Positions 1 through 10,479 are shown, counted from the stretch's first letter. The stretch: DNA of 64,000 nt from Prorocentrum cordatum (GCA_963575745.1 CAUYUJ010014561.1:77001-141000); one strand, 5' to 3'. The notes: a model not told the origin generated them from the letters alone. Translations and numbers: made by a program.

Positions 1-445
1 GGAGGGTGAGCGAGGGGGAGGATGGAAGGGAGGATGAGGAGGAAGCCTCCTCTCTCTCGTCGGGGAGGAGGATGAAGAGAACGTCCTTGCACTCTTTGAG
101 CCCACCTCCCCATCGTTCCGATGCCGTCGTCCCTGCTCATAGAGCCTCTTGATTCGAGCCTCGGAGTCTTGTCCGAGGCTCGAATCTAGAGGGTGTTCGG
201 CATCTCCTGGGGCCAGGAAGAGTGCACCGCTAGCTTGCGGCCGCCGTTGTATGCGTTGACCTCTTCTTGTATAGCGTCTTGCTCTCCTACCTCATGAGGC
301 AAGTCACATTTTCTATGTCTTCAACGCGCATGGCCCAGTCTGAAAGGCCGTGATGGCTCGCAATGTGACCTGGAGCCAGGCAGATTACACAGCTGCGCAT
401 CTCGAGAGTTGTTGTTGGCTTCATCGCTTCGTCCCTCCTCGAGAG

Positions 446-496
446 GACCCGCCAGAGGTGCTCGGCCGGCTGATGCTCGCGGCAGACAAGTACGAG
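446..496 (+). CDS. BTB/POZ-domain protein, internal exon a
   Basis: This 51-nt exon (17 codons) encodes DPPEVLGRLMLAADKYE. The LMLAADKYE part is the hallmark helix of a BTB/POZ domain (family consensus LLxAADKYxVxxL), a protein-interaction fold often used in cullin-3 ubiquitin-ligase adaptors. The proposed acceptor is the pyrimidine-rich stretch ending GAGAG at 445, followed by G. The proposed donor is GC at 497-498. Reading on after 496 gives only microsatellite-encoded residues. The BTB fold resumes exactly at 6470, which supports splicing. The 5' border is the least certain: the same frame stays open upstream to about 350, and an AG just upstream of 458 is an alternative start. Earlier BTB exons should lie left of the window. 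Phase 0 at both ends. Confidence 0.55.
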
Positions 497-517
497 GCGG
501 CCTCGCCTTTGGGGCTC

Positions 518-550
518 CTCCTCCTCCTCCTCCTCCTCCTACTACTACTC

Positions 551-592
<42 letters not shown>

Positions 593-600
593 GTGCTACG

Positions 601-650
<50 letters not shown>

Positions 651-651
651 G

Positions 652-697
<46 letters not shown>

Positions 698-716
698 ACT
701 ACTACTACTACTACTG

Positions 717-806
<90 letters not shown>

Positions 807-826
807 ACTACGACTACTATACTACT

Positions 827-861
<35 letters not shown>

Positions 862-874
862 GACTACTACTACG

Positions 875-909
<35 letters not shown>

Positions 910-968
910 CACTACTACACTACTATACTACTACTACTACTACTACTACTACTTACTACTACTACTCG

Positions 969-1054
<86 letters not shown>

Positions 1055-1123
1055 GACTACTACTACTACTACTACTACACTACTACTACTACTACTACTA
1101 CTACGACTACGACTACTACTACG

Positions 1124-1203
<80 letters not shown>

Positions 1204-1221
1204 GACTACTACTACTACTAC
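518..1221 (+). repeat. (ACT)n trinucleotide microsatellite
   Basis: About 700 bp of nearly pure ACT repeats (read as CTA/TAC in other registers), with scattered ACG and single-base slips that shift the register. It begins after a short (TCC) run. It makes long spurious frames of poly-Thr, poly-Tyr or poly-Leu on + and poly-Val or poly-Ser on -. It lies inside the inferred BTB intron 1. Confidence 0.97.
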
Positions 1222-1261
1222 ATAAGCATCGAGGTTGTTGTACCTCCTGCTCATCCTCCTC

Positions 1262-1480
1262 CCCCTTTTTCTCCTCCTCCTCCTCCTCCTCCTCCTCCTC
1301 CTCCTCCTCCTCCTCCTTCTCCTCATTTCTCCCACCCCCCCTCCTCACCCGGCTCTCTCCCTCCTCCTCGGGCGGAGGCCTGGGCAGCGGGGTGGGGGTC
1401 GAGGAGGGGGGAAGGGGCGGCGAGGAGGAGGAGGAGGAGGAGGAGGAGGAGGAGGAGGAGGAGGAGGAGGAGGAGGAGGG
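1262..1480 (+). repeat. (CCT)n then (GGA)n microsatellites
   Basis: A pyrimidine (CCT)n run at about 1268-1322 is followed after a C/G-rich spacer by a purine (GGA)n run at about 1420-1478. The two runs are complementary in sequence, so the interval could pair as an imperfect inverted repeat. Apparent reading frames here are low complexity on both strands. Confidence 0.9.
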
Positions 1481-1606
1481 GCGGGGGGGGGGATGGAGCT
1501 GCGGGGGCGGAGAGGGAGTCGAGGAGGGGGCGCGGAGGTCGGAGAGGGGGCGGAGGTCGGGGAGGGTACTGAGGGGGGAGCGGGGAAGGGAGGCGGGCGG
1601 GAATTT

Positions 1607-1914
1607 CGTGGGCCCTGGAAGCGGCAGGGCTGTTTTTGTTTGGGCGTTGCGTAATGGAGGGGTCATAAATGGGGGGGTGTCGCGGGTGGTCCGAAAAGGT
1701 GCCCAAACGGTACCTAAACGAGCCCCCCTGGGGCTCCAGATGGGCCCGAAAGGAGCACGAAAGGGGACCGTTTCTGACCCCCCCATTTATGACCCCCCCC
1801 ACTAAGCCACGCCCAATTTGTAACCGTTTCCGAAAATGTGTCGGAACTGGCAAAAAAAAGCGTCAAAATGGAACCGGCCAAAAAACGGCCCTGTCGTTTC
1901 GAAGGCCCACTAAG
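1607..1914. mobile_element. MITE-like TIR element, family J copy 1
   Basis: A ~308-bp element with terminal inverted repeats. The left end reads GTGGGCCCTGGAAGCGGCAG and runs on to GGGCTGTTTTT. The right end is its imperfect complement, AAAAAACGGCCCTGTCGTTT followed by CGAAGGCCCACTAAG. A second copy with the same ends lies at 36303-36556. It has no coding capacity and carries another element inside it (1652-1805). Confidence 0.7.
1652..1805. mobile_element. nested inverted-repeat element inside family J copy 1
   Basis: The left end contains GGAGGGGTCATAAATGGGGG. The right end contains the matching complement CCCCCATTTATGACCCCCCC. Together they form ~26-bp arms around a ~100-bp core with the imperfect internal repeat CCAAACGG/CTAAACGAG. 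Its position within the arms of the 1607-1914 element indicates insertion of one small element into another. Confidence 0.65.
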
Positions 1915-2079
1915 GGCGGGAGGAGTGGGCTGCCTATTTGAACTGCGTGCTGTAGGGGCTGCCCTCCAAATCAGATCCACCCCGCTTCGAGCGCCAACCA
2001 CCCAGGAGGGCCTATGCTCCAGCGGGCAGCGTTGCGAGCGTCAACCGCCTCCAGGGGGGGGAGGAAGCGGGGGGGAGGA

Positions 2080-2205
2080 GATGGAGGAGATGGAGGAGGA
2101 GGAGGAGGAGGAGGAGGAGGAGGAGGAGGAGGAGGAGGAGATGGAGGAGGAGGAGGAGGAGGAGATGGATGAGATGGAGGAGGAAGAGCAGGAGGAGGAG
2201 ACTCT
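2080..2205 (+). repeat. (GGA)n/(GAT) microsatellite
   Basis: Purine-rich GGA repeats with interspersed GAT and GAA. They account for the poly-Glu frame on + and the poly-Pro frame on -. The stretch from about 2210 to 4500 on either side of the small patches noted elsewhere shows no recognisable gene. It has one G/C-rich block (3280-3440) and a GCATTGC-type simple-repeat block at about 3790-3970. Confidence 0.85.
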
Positions 2206-3789
2206 GCCGTGACGGGATGCATGGTGGTGTAGGTTCGCTTTGAGACCCTTGCAGGGAACTCGGGAAGTGGTAGGAGGAGAAGGAGGAAGTGGGGAGGGAT
2301 GGGAGGGGAGCGTAGGATTTGTTTACACCAGCGGATGCTGGTCCACGAACAGACGTTCGTAAAAACATCCGATATGATCTACATCGCTGATTTCGGACTC
2401 CGCGTGGCCCTCCGGAGAGCTCACGGGCGACTGCGCTCAGGAAGCTCACCAGCTCGGCCCGCGAGCCTGGAGGAAGCCAGAGAGGGCCCCACTGGGTGGG
2501 ATCTCGAGGGCCGTCTCAGGATGCGGTCGGCCGCCTCGGCGGCAAGCTGGCACCCCCAAGAGTTCCTGAGGGAGGCCAGGCTGCAGCCTCCATCAGATGT
2601 GCGGCCATCCTGGGCCAATATGCGAGGAGAGGATGGCGAAGGTATGAGTTGCCCTTCTGCATCTCGCTCGAGCCAAAGTGGTTTGCAGAGCTACTCTGGG
2701 GACGAATCCGCATGCAGCCGTGGGTTCGCACTGCATGTGGATCGATCGCAGCACCCAGGTTCATGCAGGCGTGGGGTCGCACCGCATTTCCCTGAGAGCC
2801 GCGCGCCTGGCTATGTTACATTGCTGCGGGATCACGGATCCAGCTGTGCAGTCACAAACTCTACGATGTTCCCAGAGGGCCTCTCCGCGAACATCCAGAG
2901 ATGACCTCTAGGGAGAACGAGGCATACGAACTAGCGTGCCGAACTGATGTGACGGCCAATGCTTGCACGTTGTCGGCCACAAAGAGGCCAGGAATACAAC
3001 GCAACATATCATCACCCCGCCGCGGATGACCCCCACAGCTGCGTGGTGCAAATCGTCATCTCTGGCCGGACGTGCTGGGAGTCCCTGGGTCTCCGAGCCA
3101 CCCCGGCATGCAGCCCCTCGTGGCGGACTGAGCGGTCGCTGGCTGGGGCGGCCGACCGACCAGGAGATCGACCGTGCAGTCCACACGAGAACCTTCTTGC
3201 AGAACGAATGCCACCGGCAGCGTCCGCCCTGGGCGGCGAGGTTCTGCACGCAGGGCCGGCTCCAGGCGGGCGGCTCCCGCGCGGAGCCTCCGCCCCGAGC
3301 TCCTCGGCCCTCGGCTCGTGCCCCCGTGCCCCCCGCACACGGAGCAGGGGGGGGGGGAGGCGTGGGGCCCCCGCTCGGAGGAGGCGGGTCCAGGGGGCCG
3401 GGTGGAGGGAGGGGGAGAGGGGTGAAGGGGGAAGGGCAAGCCAGGGTCGCTCGCGTCCCACCTGTCAAGCAGTGGCGAAGCGTCCTGGCTTGCCTATAGC
3501 CCCACCGAAGAATGCTCCAAGGACCTTTCGTGGTTTGCACGACTTGTTCTTAGAACATTTCTGGCTGGGGCCGTCTTGGCTTAACACATCGGGATTATGT
3601 TATAAGAGCATTGTATTGTTTTTTACAACATTTCTGGGTTCTAAGAACATGTCGTGGTAGGACTACAGGAATGCCGGGACGGTCGGTCCCTGCTCAAATC
3701 TGACGTCCTACCCCTGCCTCCCATACCTTGCGATGGCGTAGATGCGCTCTCTATGCGGAGAGCCGAATGTCGAGCAGGGAAGCGATCGC

Positions 3790-3975
3790 GAGAGGGTGCA
3801 CGATGCATGGTAGAGCACGGCATGGCATTTCGTAAAAGAGCACCGCAGAGCGTTGCCGTAGCATGGCGTGGCATTGCGCAGTGAAGTATTGCACCACCAA
3901 GCATTGCAACGCAAAGCATGGCATCGCACAGCGGCGCAGAACACAACACCGCACAGCATGTCATGGCATGGCGCC
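3790..3975 (+). repeat. degenerate GCATGGC/GCATTGC short tandem repeat
   Basis: The motif GCATGGCATTGCAC recurs with variation about every 10-15 bp (CATGGCATTTCG, CATGGCGTGGCATTGCGC, CAAAGCATGGCATCGC, CAGCATGTCATGGCATGGC). Short open frames across it are rich in Cys, Ala and His only because of the repeat. No family recognised. Confidence 0.55.
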
Positions 3976-4516
3976 GGGTTCCTTGGAGGGTAAGTGGATC
4001 TTCTTCGAGAACCCTTGGCCGGTCTGGAATCGTGGCTCCATGTCTAGCTCTTTGGGCTCCCCGAGAAGCTCCACACAAAGAAGGGCTGATGGAGAGCACC
4101 CGTTGGCTCCGCTTTCAACATCGCCTTCTTAAAGCAGAAACGGGGTTCCCACTTGATACTTCCTGAAAGCGACGACGCCCCAATTTAGGGGGGGGGGCCT
4201 TCTGCGGCCCAAACCATAAATGAATCGATACCGAGTGGAATCACTTCCGATGGTTTTTGTCGGGACAGGGGCATTTTCTTGATGCTGGGCCCGATTTGGA
4301 GGGACCGAAAATGCCCGCGCTGCAGCGGGAGCGCGATTTGGAACAACCGCAGGCGCAAAAATGTGGCCAGCGCTTCAGCGGGAGCAATCTTCTGAACAAA
4401 ATGTCAATCGAAAACTCATTTCCCAGGAAACCTGCGTGTGTCAGATTATCCTAGCGAAGGGCCCAACCATATGCAGTTGAGAGTATCGCAATTGTTGGCA
4501 TCGTCTTCGGTGGAGC

Positions 4517-5430
4517 TCCTTAAGAGGCACGAAACGTGCGAGGGGTGTGCCGACATGGGCGCGGTGGTGTCATGCGTGCGCAGCCACGAGGGCCTTCGGT
4601 GGAACTTCCCATGAGGCCACGAGGCGTGTGAGGGGTGTACCGACATGGGGCGCGGTGGTGTCATGCCAGCGCAGCCGGTGGGGCCTGCGGTGGAGCTCCC
4701 TATGGAGCCACGAAGCGTGTGAGGGGTGTGCCGACATGGGTGTGGTGGTGTCATGCAAACGCAGCCACTGGGGCTTTCGGTGGAATCCCCATGAGGCCAC
4801 GAAACGTGTGAGGGGGGTGCCGAAATTGGCGTGGTGGTGCCATGCGAGCGCAGTCACTGGTGCCTTCGGTGGGGCTCCCAATGGGGCCACGAAACGAGTG
4901 AGCGGTGTGCCAACATGTGCGCGGTGGTGTCATGCGTGCGCAGCCACAGGGGCTCTCGGTGGAGTTTCCCATGGGGCCACGAAGCGTGTGAGGGGTGTAC
5001 CGACATGGGGTGCGGTGGTGTCATGCCAGCGCAGCCAGTGGGGCCTGCGGTGGAGCTCCCTTGTGGGGCCACGAAACGTGTGAGCGGTGTGCCGAAATCG
5101 GCGCGGCGGTGTCCTGCGAGCGCAGCCAGTGGTGCCTTCTGTGGAGCTCCTTGTGGGGCCACGAAAAGTGCGAGGGGTGTGCCGACATAAGCGCGGTGGT
5201 GTCATGCGAGCGCAGCCACTGGGGCCTTCGGTGGAGCTCCTTATGAGGCCACGAAACGTGCGAGTGGCGGGGTGACCCGGGTGCTGTGGTGTCATGCCAG
5301 CGCAGCCGGTGGGGCTTGCGGTGGAGCTCCCTATGGGGCCACGGAACGTGTGAGGGGTGTGCCGACATGGGTGCGGTGGTGCCTATGGGGTTACGAAGCG
5401 TGTGAGCGGTGTGCCGACAGGGGTGGCGAT
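4517..5430 (+). repeat. ~90-bp tandem array, about 10 units
   Basis: The anchor GGTGGTGTCATGC (or close variants) occurs at 4563, 4654, 4744, 4834, 4923, 5014, 5105, 5195, 5285 and 5375, so the period is 89-91 bp. Each unit also contains GTGCCGACATGGGCG, GCGCAGCCACTGGGG, TTCGGTGGAGCTCC and GGCCACGAAACG. Variants tend to alternate (ATGCCAGCGCAGCC GGTGGGG versus GCGAGCGCAGCCACTGG), hinting at a two-unit higher order. Because 90 is a multiple of three, open frames persist through it. Indels break them and no known domain is visible, so it is treated as a minisatellite. Confidence 0.9.
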
Positions 5431-5432
5431 GA

Positions 5433-5482
5433 TGGTGACGATGACGGCGATGACGATAACGATGCCGATGATTATGATGATC

Positions 5483-5528
<46 letters not shown>

Positions 5529-5557
5529 CGACGATTATGATGCGGATGTTGATGATG
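5433..5557 (+). repeat. (GAT)n microsatellite
   Basis: GAT/GAC repeats directly follow the last, degenerate unit of the 90-bp array. They encode poly-Asp or poly-Met on + and poly-His on - in spurious frames. From about 5560 to 6270 no gene is recognised. About 5995-6110 resembles the GATCGTTCAAGGTTGAACGATC module seen at 55740-55870. Confidence 0.92.
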
Positions 5558-6469
5558 GTAGGAGGAGGGAGGGGGCAGCGGGAGGAACGAATGAGACGCG
5601 GGGCGCTGTTTCTTCGAAGCGAGGACCCAACACCACAGGATGGCTGGGAAAAACAGGACGCGGAGGGTGGCCGAACATCTTCCGAACGTCATCAGGGGAG
5701 AGAGGAGAGCATGGTATCAGATTGTGCAATTGTGGAGGATGCGGGGAGGGGGGCTTGGAGGAGGCAGGGAGGAGGCGGGCGGAGATGAAGCGTGCGGCGG
5801 GTCGGCGCCGCGTCGACGCGGCGTCCCAGGGCGCTTTCTGGCGGTGTCTTTATCGCAGGCGTAAACGTTGCTGGGGCCAGGGTCGCACTCGTCTCTGGCA
5901 CCACTGGGTGAAACGGGGTCCTGCCGTTCGGAGCTGCTGCTCACGAAGGAGCACGCGCAAACATTCCAGACTGCAGGCCGCCCGCAGCCTGAGCAATGCC
6001 GATCTTGACCGGTCTCCGTTATCGAATGGAGGAGACCGCTCAAGATTGAACGATCTACGCGGTGCGAGAATCCAGCGTGAAGGTCGGTACCAGAGAGACC
6101 AAGTGTACGTTCAGGTGCCCAGCTGTTTGTTGCTTTCTGTTCACACTCCCGCCCCCCCCCCCGTCCAGCGGGCAGCGGGCAGCGCAAGCCGGACACTGAT
6201 CGCCAACGCTAACACGATGGCACTATGAATTATGTTTCGTTGTTTGTCTCTCGTTCTCTTTCTTTATTTCTGTTTTTTTGTTTCTCTCTCTCTCTCTCTC
6301 TTTCTGCCCTTCTCTCTCGCGCGACACTGCTCTTGCGTGCGTGCGTCATCGATTTGTCTGTGACTGTAGCCAGCTTCGTGCGAGGCTATCACCTGTAGGT
6401 GAACCAGCGCTCGATTTGTATTATGCTGACGTCGCAATTTATAACACGTTGTGCCCCAAGCGTGCGGAG

Positions 6470-6571
6470 GTGCCGAACTTGGTGGATCTCTGCGCAGGCT
6501 TCCTGAGGCGCACGCTGTGCATTCAGAGCGTCATCAAGGTACTGCAAATTGCGCACGAGCTTGGCAACCAG
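6470..6571 (+). CDS. BTB/POZ-domain protein, internal exon b
   Basis: A 102-nt exon (34 codons) beginning VPNLVDLCAGFL and ending QIAHELGNQ. It continues the BTB fold directly from exon a: ADKYE joined to VPNLVDLC is the classic transition from the LLxAADKYE helix to the next helix. The segment VIKVLQIAHELG matches the following VLxxLxLAxxxG helix. The acceptor is CGGAG before G at 6470. The donor is GA (GAGCTG) after CCAG at 6571. The join to exon c rebuilds NQ-ELKRACLEY, which is what the family shows here. The frame is open further upstream to about 6278, but that part is encoded by a TC run and other non-conserved sequence. Confidence 0.65.
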
Positions 6572-6714
6572 GAGCTGTCCTGTCTGTCTTCCTCTCGCTG
6601 TACCCAGCGAGCAGTCTAGCTTGTCTCGTTCACACTCGTTCGACCATTGTCGAGCTGACCTTGGCTAAGCTTCGTGATGTTCGGATCGAAAGCCTTAGCT
6701 GCCAGCGCCGTCAT

Positions 6715-6925
6715 GACGTTTCAGTTGTTGGTGTTGTTGATGTTGAATTTTCACGTCTGAAAATGTTGTTTGATCCCCTCCCCGCAGCGCTCATTGTATG
6801 TGTCCTATGGAAGTGCTCCTCCCGGGGTTCGCATTTTTTGTCTGGAGACGTCTTGATGGGCAAACTGGCCCCTGGCCCCGAACAAGAACAGCAAACACAA
6901 CAACAACAACAAAAACAATCACTTT
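6715..6925 (+). repeat. dispersed GTT-containing repeat, copy 1 (partial)
   Basis: The order GTTGTTGATGTTGAA, then TGATCCCCTCCCCGC, then CATTGTATGTGT, then CTCCTCCCGGGGTTCGCA, then CTGGCCCCTGG, then (CAA)n matches the middle part of the copies near 10930-11180, 12650-12870 and (reverse strand) 26300-26470. No coding capacity. 7160-7740 contains AT-richer sequence with the GCGCGCGAAGAAAAAACG and GCGCGCGAATG motifs and no recognised gene. Confidence 0.6.
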
Positions 6926-7814
6926 ACCCGAACGCTCAGTGTTCTCACCAGTGCCAGGGTTTTCATGCGACGCCAGCCAATACCCCCACTTTGTGGGGGG
7001 GCAGTGCAAGCTCTACCAAATATCCACACGACTCTTCGCCACCACCCACACCCAGCTTCCCGCCCTATGACGTTCGGACACTTCACTTCGTGGCCTGCGG
7101 ACGACCGTGGCTACTACACTGGCGTGGAGTACACACCCACAGAAGTTGTTAGGACAGCGCGCGCGGGTGGAAATTTTGAAAAGTCGTGCAGGTGTTTTTC
7201 GAGGACCTACGGTGCGATTCGTGTGATTTTATGATGCGCGGTGCTAAAATTCTTAAGAAGCCCAATGGTTTTTGGAGATTTCGGCGTGCGCGCGCGAAGA
7301 AAAAACGAATGTGTCCCGCATGGTATTATTTGACAGGGATGATGGCCCTGGCAGGTGCGCAACCGTTGTCGCAGAAGTTCGAAAAAGTTGCTCGCAAAAG
7401 CCCGTTTGACAGAAATGTTTAAAAAGTGTTGGGTTTCCTACGAATCCGCAAGAGCGCGCGGGATGAGATTTTGACATTTTTTTGTTGAAAAACCATTGGT
7501 TTTTTGATGTTTTTATGTTAAAATCGCTGCGAACACTAAGGTTTTGGAAGGATTTCGTCTTGCGCGCGCGAATGTCCACTTTACCTTATTTTTTTGCAAG
7601 GGATTCTTGAAATTTGATTATATTAGAACAAGAAATGTCATTTTATAGTGTTTTTTGCAAGGGAAAGCGGATTACAACAAAACAACCGGATCTTGATCAC
7701 CTCGAATTACCTGAGGCTTCCTCACGAAAATGATGAAAACGTGGCTGCGGCCTAGGCGCGGCGGGGGGGGCGCGCACCAGGGGGCCCAACAATAATTATT
7801 CTTTAGAATTAATA

Positions 7815-7867
7815 ATGTTCAACAACAACACCAACAACAACAACAACAGCATCAACAACACCTACAA

Positions 7868-7898
<31 letters not shown>

Positions 7899-7920
7899 AC
7901 CAACAGCAACAACAATAACG
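7815..7920 (+). repeat. (CAA)n microsatellite
   Basis: CAACAA repeats with CAG and ACC interruptions, encoding poly-Asn in a spurious frame. Confidence 0.9.
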
Positions 7921-7936
7921 GTTTCCGCCTGATAGT

Positions 7937-8175
7937 TCTTCCCCACCTGTTTAGTGGGGTTCTGGTTTTCTTCACTGCCGCGCCGCACCCGCGTCTCACC
8001 TCCTCCTCCTCCTCCTCCTCCTCCTCCTCCTCCTCCTCCTCCTCCTCCTCCTCCTCCTCCTCCTCCTCCTCCTCCTCCTCTCCTTCCTTTTCATTCCCCA
8101 CATGTTTCGTGGGGTTCTGGTTTTCCCCACATGTTTCGTGGGGTTACGGTTTTCTTCCCTGCCGCGGCGCACCCG
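7937..8175 (+). repeat. hairpin repeat CCCCACATGTTTCGTGGGG flanking a (TCC)n tract
   Basis: Three copies of a CCCCAC-7nt-GTGGGG hairpin unit followed by TTCTGGTTTTC or TTACGGTTTTC lie at about 7941, 8096 and 8126. A (TCC)n tract of ~80 bp (about 8000-8080) sits between the first and second. The sequence TTCNCTGCCGCGNCGCACCCGC follows the first and third copies, so the unit has been duplicated together with its flank. Confidence 0.7.
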
Positions 8176-8444
8176 CATCTCCTCACCTCCCCTCCTCCCT
8201 CTTCTTCCTCTCCTCACCCGCGCTCAACACATGCACGGCAAGTACATGACACACGCGTCTACATACAGCCGCACGCATGCACACATTCGCACACACAACA
8301 CACACACACCATACAACGCTAGTGCGCGCCTGGCGTGTTCACTGCATCACACATCCACGACGTGTGCGCCACATTGTGGGCACCCACATGAGACACGTCC
8401 CGATATGGCAGCTATGCACGACGGTCGTCCAGGCATAGCAGGCG

Positions 8445-9080
8445 TGGCACGTCCTCGACACCAGAGAGGGTGCGCTGGGGGTGGGGGCCCTATGCGTTTC
8501 GGGCCCGCAATGCGTGGCAGGCGTGGCACTTCCTCGACACCAGAGGGGGTGCGCTGGGGGTTGGGGCCCTATGCGCTTCGGGCTCGCAGAGCGTGGCAGG
8601 CGTGGCACTTCCTCGACACCAGAGGGGGTGCGCTGGGGGTGGGGGCCCTATGCGTATCGGGCTCGCAAAGCGTGGCAGGCGTGGCACTTCTTCGACACCA
8701 GAGGGGGTGCGCTGGGGGTGGGGGCCCTGGGCGCTTCGGGCTCGCAAAGCGTGGCAGGCGTGGCACTTCCTCGACACCAGAGGGGGTGCGCTGGGGGTGG
8801 GGGCCCTATGGCGCTTCGGGCTCCTCGACACCAGAGCGCTGGCAGGCGGGCTCGCAAAGCGTGGCAGGCGTGGCACTTCCTCGACACCAGAGGGGGTGCG
8901 CTGGGGGTCGGGGCCCTATGCGTTTCGGTCTCGCAAATCGTGGCAGGCGTGGCACGTCCTCGACACCAGAGGGGGTGCGCTGGGGGTGGGGGCCCTATGC
9001 GTATCGGGCTCGCAAAGCGTGGCAGGCGTGGCACTTCCTCGACACCAGAGGGGGTGCGCTGGGGGTGGGAGCCCGTATAT
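8445..9080 (+). repeat. 79-bp tandem array, 8 units
   Basis: The anchor TGGCACTTCCTCGACACC (or TGGCACGTCC) occurs at 8445, 8524, 8603, 8682, 8761, 8871, 8950 and 9029. The spacing is exactly 79 bp, except one step of 110 bp caused by a 31-bp partial duplication near 8821-8850. Each unit contains AGAGGGGGTGCGCTGGGGGT, GGGGGCCCTATGCG and CGGGCTCGCAAAGCGTGGCA. Since 79 is not a multiple of three, the repeat cycles through all frames and is unlikely to be coding. Near-identity of units suggests recent amplification. Confidence 0.95.
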
Positions 9081-9297
9081 TGTCAAGAACTGTAAACACC
9101 TTGGCTCCAGCCAGCTCGGCGCGCCTGCGCTCTCGCGCAGGCGCGCTACTGTAGTCCTACTTCAGAGCACCGCCCTTCCTGCGCGCGGCAGTCATGCCGC
9201 CCAAACTTGCCATGGACGCTCTGCCGCCTCCGCGTCTGGCAATGAAAAACGCGATGGTTCTGACGGGCGGCGAGGCCAGTGTGGAGAGCTCGCGCCG

Positions 9298-9747
9298 ATG
9301 CGCAAGCGGAGTGGTGCTCTCGTGCTCTCCGCATTCAATGCGTACGGCCGCCAGCTTCAGAATTGGTGGCCCGATGCGCGCTACGCGAGGTACTCCGAGA
9401 TGAACGACGACGGCAAGAGGCAGTGCTTGGTGGCGCACCTGCAGAACCCTGCGTCGGGCGGATTCCCCCAGGAGGCTCTTTTAAACGACGGTGGCGGCCC
9501 GCCGGCGACGGTTCGGCGAGTGCGCGAGGCCGGCAGCGCGGCGGCTGACACAGAGGCCCCCGCCGCAGCGTTTGCCACGCCTATGAAGGCTACACCGACG
9601 AAGGACGCGCCAACGAAGGCTCCGCCCATGCAGACGTGCGCTCCGCAGCGGTCCCCGGACTTGCTGCTGGCTACCTCTGTTCGTTCTACTGGCGCCCCTC
9701 GCACTCAGCTTTCTCCCGGGCCCGCGGAGGCGGACGAGCGTTGGTAA
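9298..9747 (+). CDS. unassigned coding-looking region, part 1
   Basis: An ATG-started frame of 149 codons starts MRKRSGALVLSAFNAYGRQ and includes the motif LQNWWPDARYARYSEM. It then has an Ala/Pro/Thr-rich tail with the repeated unit KATPTKDAPTKAPP. Amino-acid use in the first ~75 residues is balanced, unlike the microsatellite frames around it. I do not recognise a family. It lies inside the inferred BTB intron 2 and directly downstream of the 79-bp array. The frame ends TAA at 9745-9747, and the same frame resumes as plausible protein to 10047. It could be a nested gene, a retro-copied gene fragment, or a broken element ORF. Confidence 0.35.
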   Translation: MRKRSGALVLSAFNAYGRQLQNWWPDARYARYSEMNDDGKRQCLVAHLQNPASGGFPQEALLNDGGGPPATVRRVREAGSAAADTEAPAAAFATPMKATPTKDAPTKAPPMQTCAPQRSPDLLLATSVRSTGAPRTQLSPGPAEADERW

Positions 9748-9795
9748 CGAGGGCCAGGGTCACGGAGCCTGCGACAGTCGGTCGCGGCGACCTGT

Positions 9796-10047
9796 TTGTG
9801 CGCCCTGGCGGGTAAGAAAGCTGTCGGATGGTACAATTCGTTCGCAGAGAAACGGATGGTGGATCCACAGTACCAACCGTCCAAAAGGGGTACCGATGCA
9901 AACTTGTGGAAGGCTCTCAACAGGTACTCCAACGGCCGCCACCCGAGCTACGAGATGGATGTTCCCACCCTTCGATTGTTCGCCTGGCAGCCAGACATGA
10001 TCGGCGGTGCCGGCGCCAAGTTCTACGTCAGCGACGTCGCCCCCTGA
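9796..10047 (+). CDS. unassigned coding-looking region, part 2
   Basis: In the same frame as 9298-9747 but after its stop codon. It encodes about 80 residues including KAVGWYNSFAEKRMVDPQYQ and LWKALNRYSNGRHPSYEMD, ending GAGAKFYVSDVAP and a stop. The composition (Trp, Tyr, Asp, Asn) looks like real globular protein. No domain recognised. The in-frame TAA between the two parts means either a mutated single ORF or a short unrecognised intron. Immediately downstream is an (ACG)n microsatellite. Confidence 0.35.
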   Translation: MCALAGKKAVGWYNSFAEKRMVDPQYQPSKRGTDANLWKALNRYSNGRHPSYEMDVPTLRLFAWQPDMIGGAGAKFYVSDVAP

Positions 10048-10315
10048 GGAGGAGGAGGAGGACGACGACGACGACGACGATGGCCACGGGTGCGGCGACG
10101 AGTACGACGAGCACTACGAGCACAACGAGTACGACGACGACGAGTGCGACGACTAGTGCGACGAGCGCGACGACGAATGCGAAGACGAGCACGATGGCGA
10201 GGTACGACGACGAGTACGATGACGAGCAAGACGATAGAACGACAACGAGTACGACGACGAGCACGACGAGTATGACGACGCGTGCGACAAGTACGACGAC
10301 GATTCGCGACGAGGG
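10048..10315 (+). repeat. (GAC/ACG)n microsatellite
   Basis: Starts as (GGA) then (CGA)n with AGT and GCG variants: GACGACGAGTACGACGACG and similar. It gives Arg/Thr-rich frames on + and Val/Ser-rich frames on -. Confidence 0.9.
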
Positions 10316-10479
10316 TCTAGAACGCAGGATTGCGCATAGATGATAATGAAAAAAACAAACACATAATATTAAAACTCGGTATGTGGGTTTCCTCGGTCGC
10401 GTATTTCACAAGTTATTACAAAATCGCGTTATCGCGCAGAACCTCCACACAATGCATGCAGTAGTCGTGTTCCCCCTTA

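Larger units (their letters stand above)
497..6469 (+). other. BTB gene intron 1 (5,973 nt, GC-AG)
   Basis: Inferred intron joining the two BTB exons. It starts GCGGCC and ends CGGAG before GTGCCG. It contains a ~700-bp (ACT)n tract, (CCT)n and (GGA)n tracts, a nested MITE pair (1607-1914), a ten-unit 90-bp tandem array (about 4517-5430), (GAT)n and a (TC)n run. No conserved coding signal was seen inside; the long open frames there are translations of microsatellites. Confidence 0.5.

Noticed and set aside
2663-2683. On the - strand, CCACTTTGGCTCGAG resembles the dinoflagellate spliced-leader end CCATTTTGGCTCAAG
   Set aside because: Only about 13 of 15 positions match, it is not followed by a recognisable gene, and the upstream leader bases differ; chance is likely in 64 kb.
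8445-9080. CRISPR-like array (regular 79-bp period)
   Set aside because: The whole unit is repeated with no unique spacers, and the context is eukaryotic; it is an ordinary tandem repeat.
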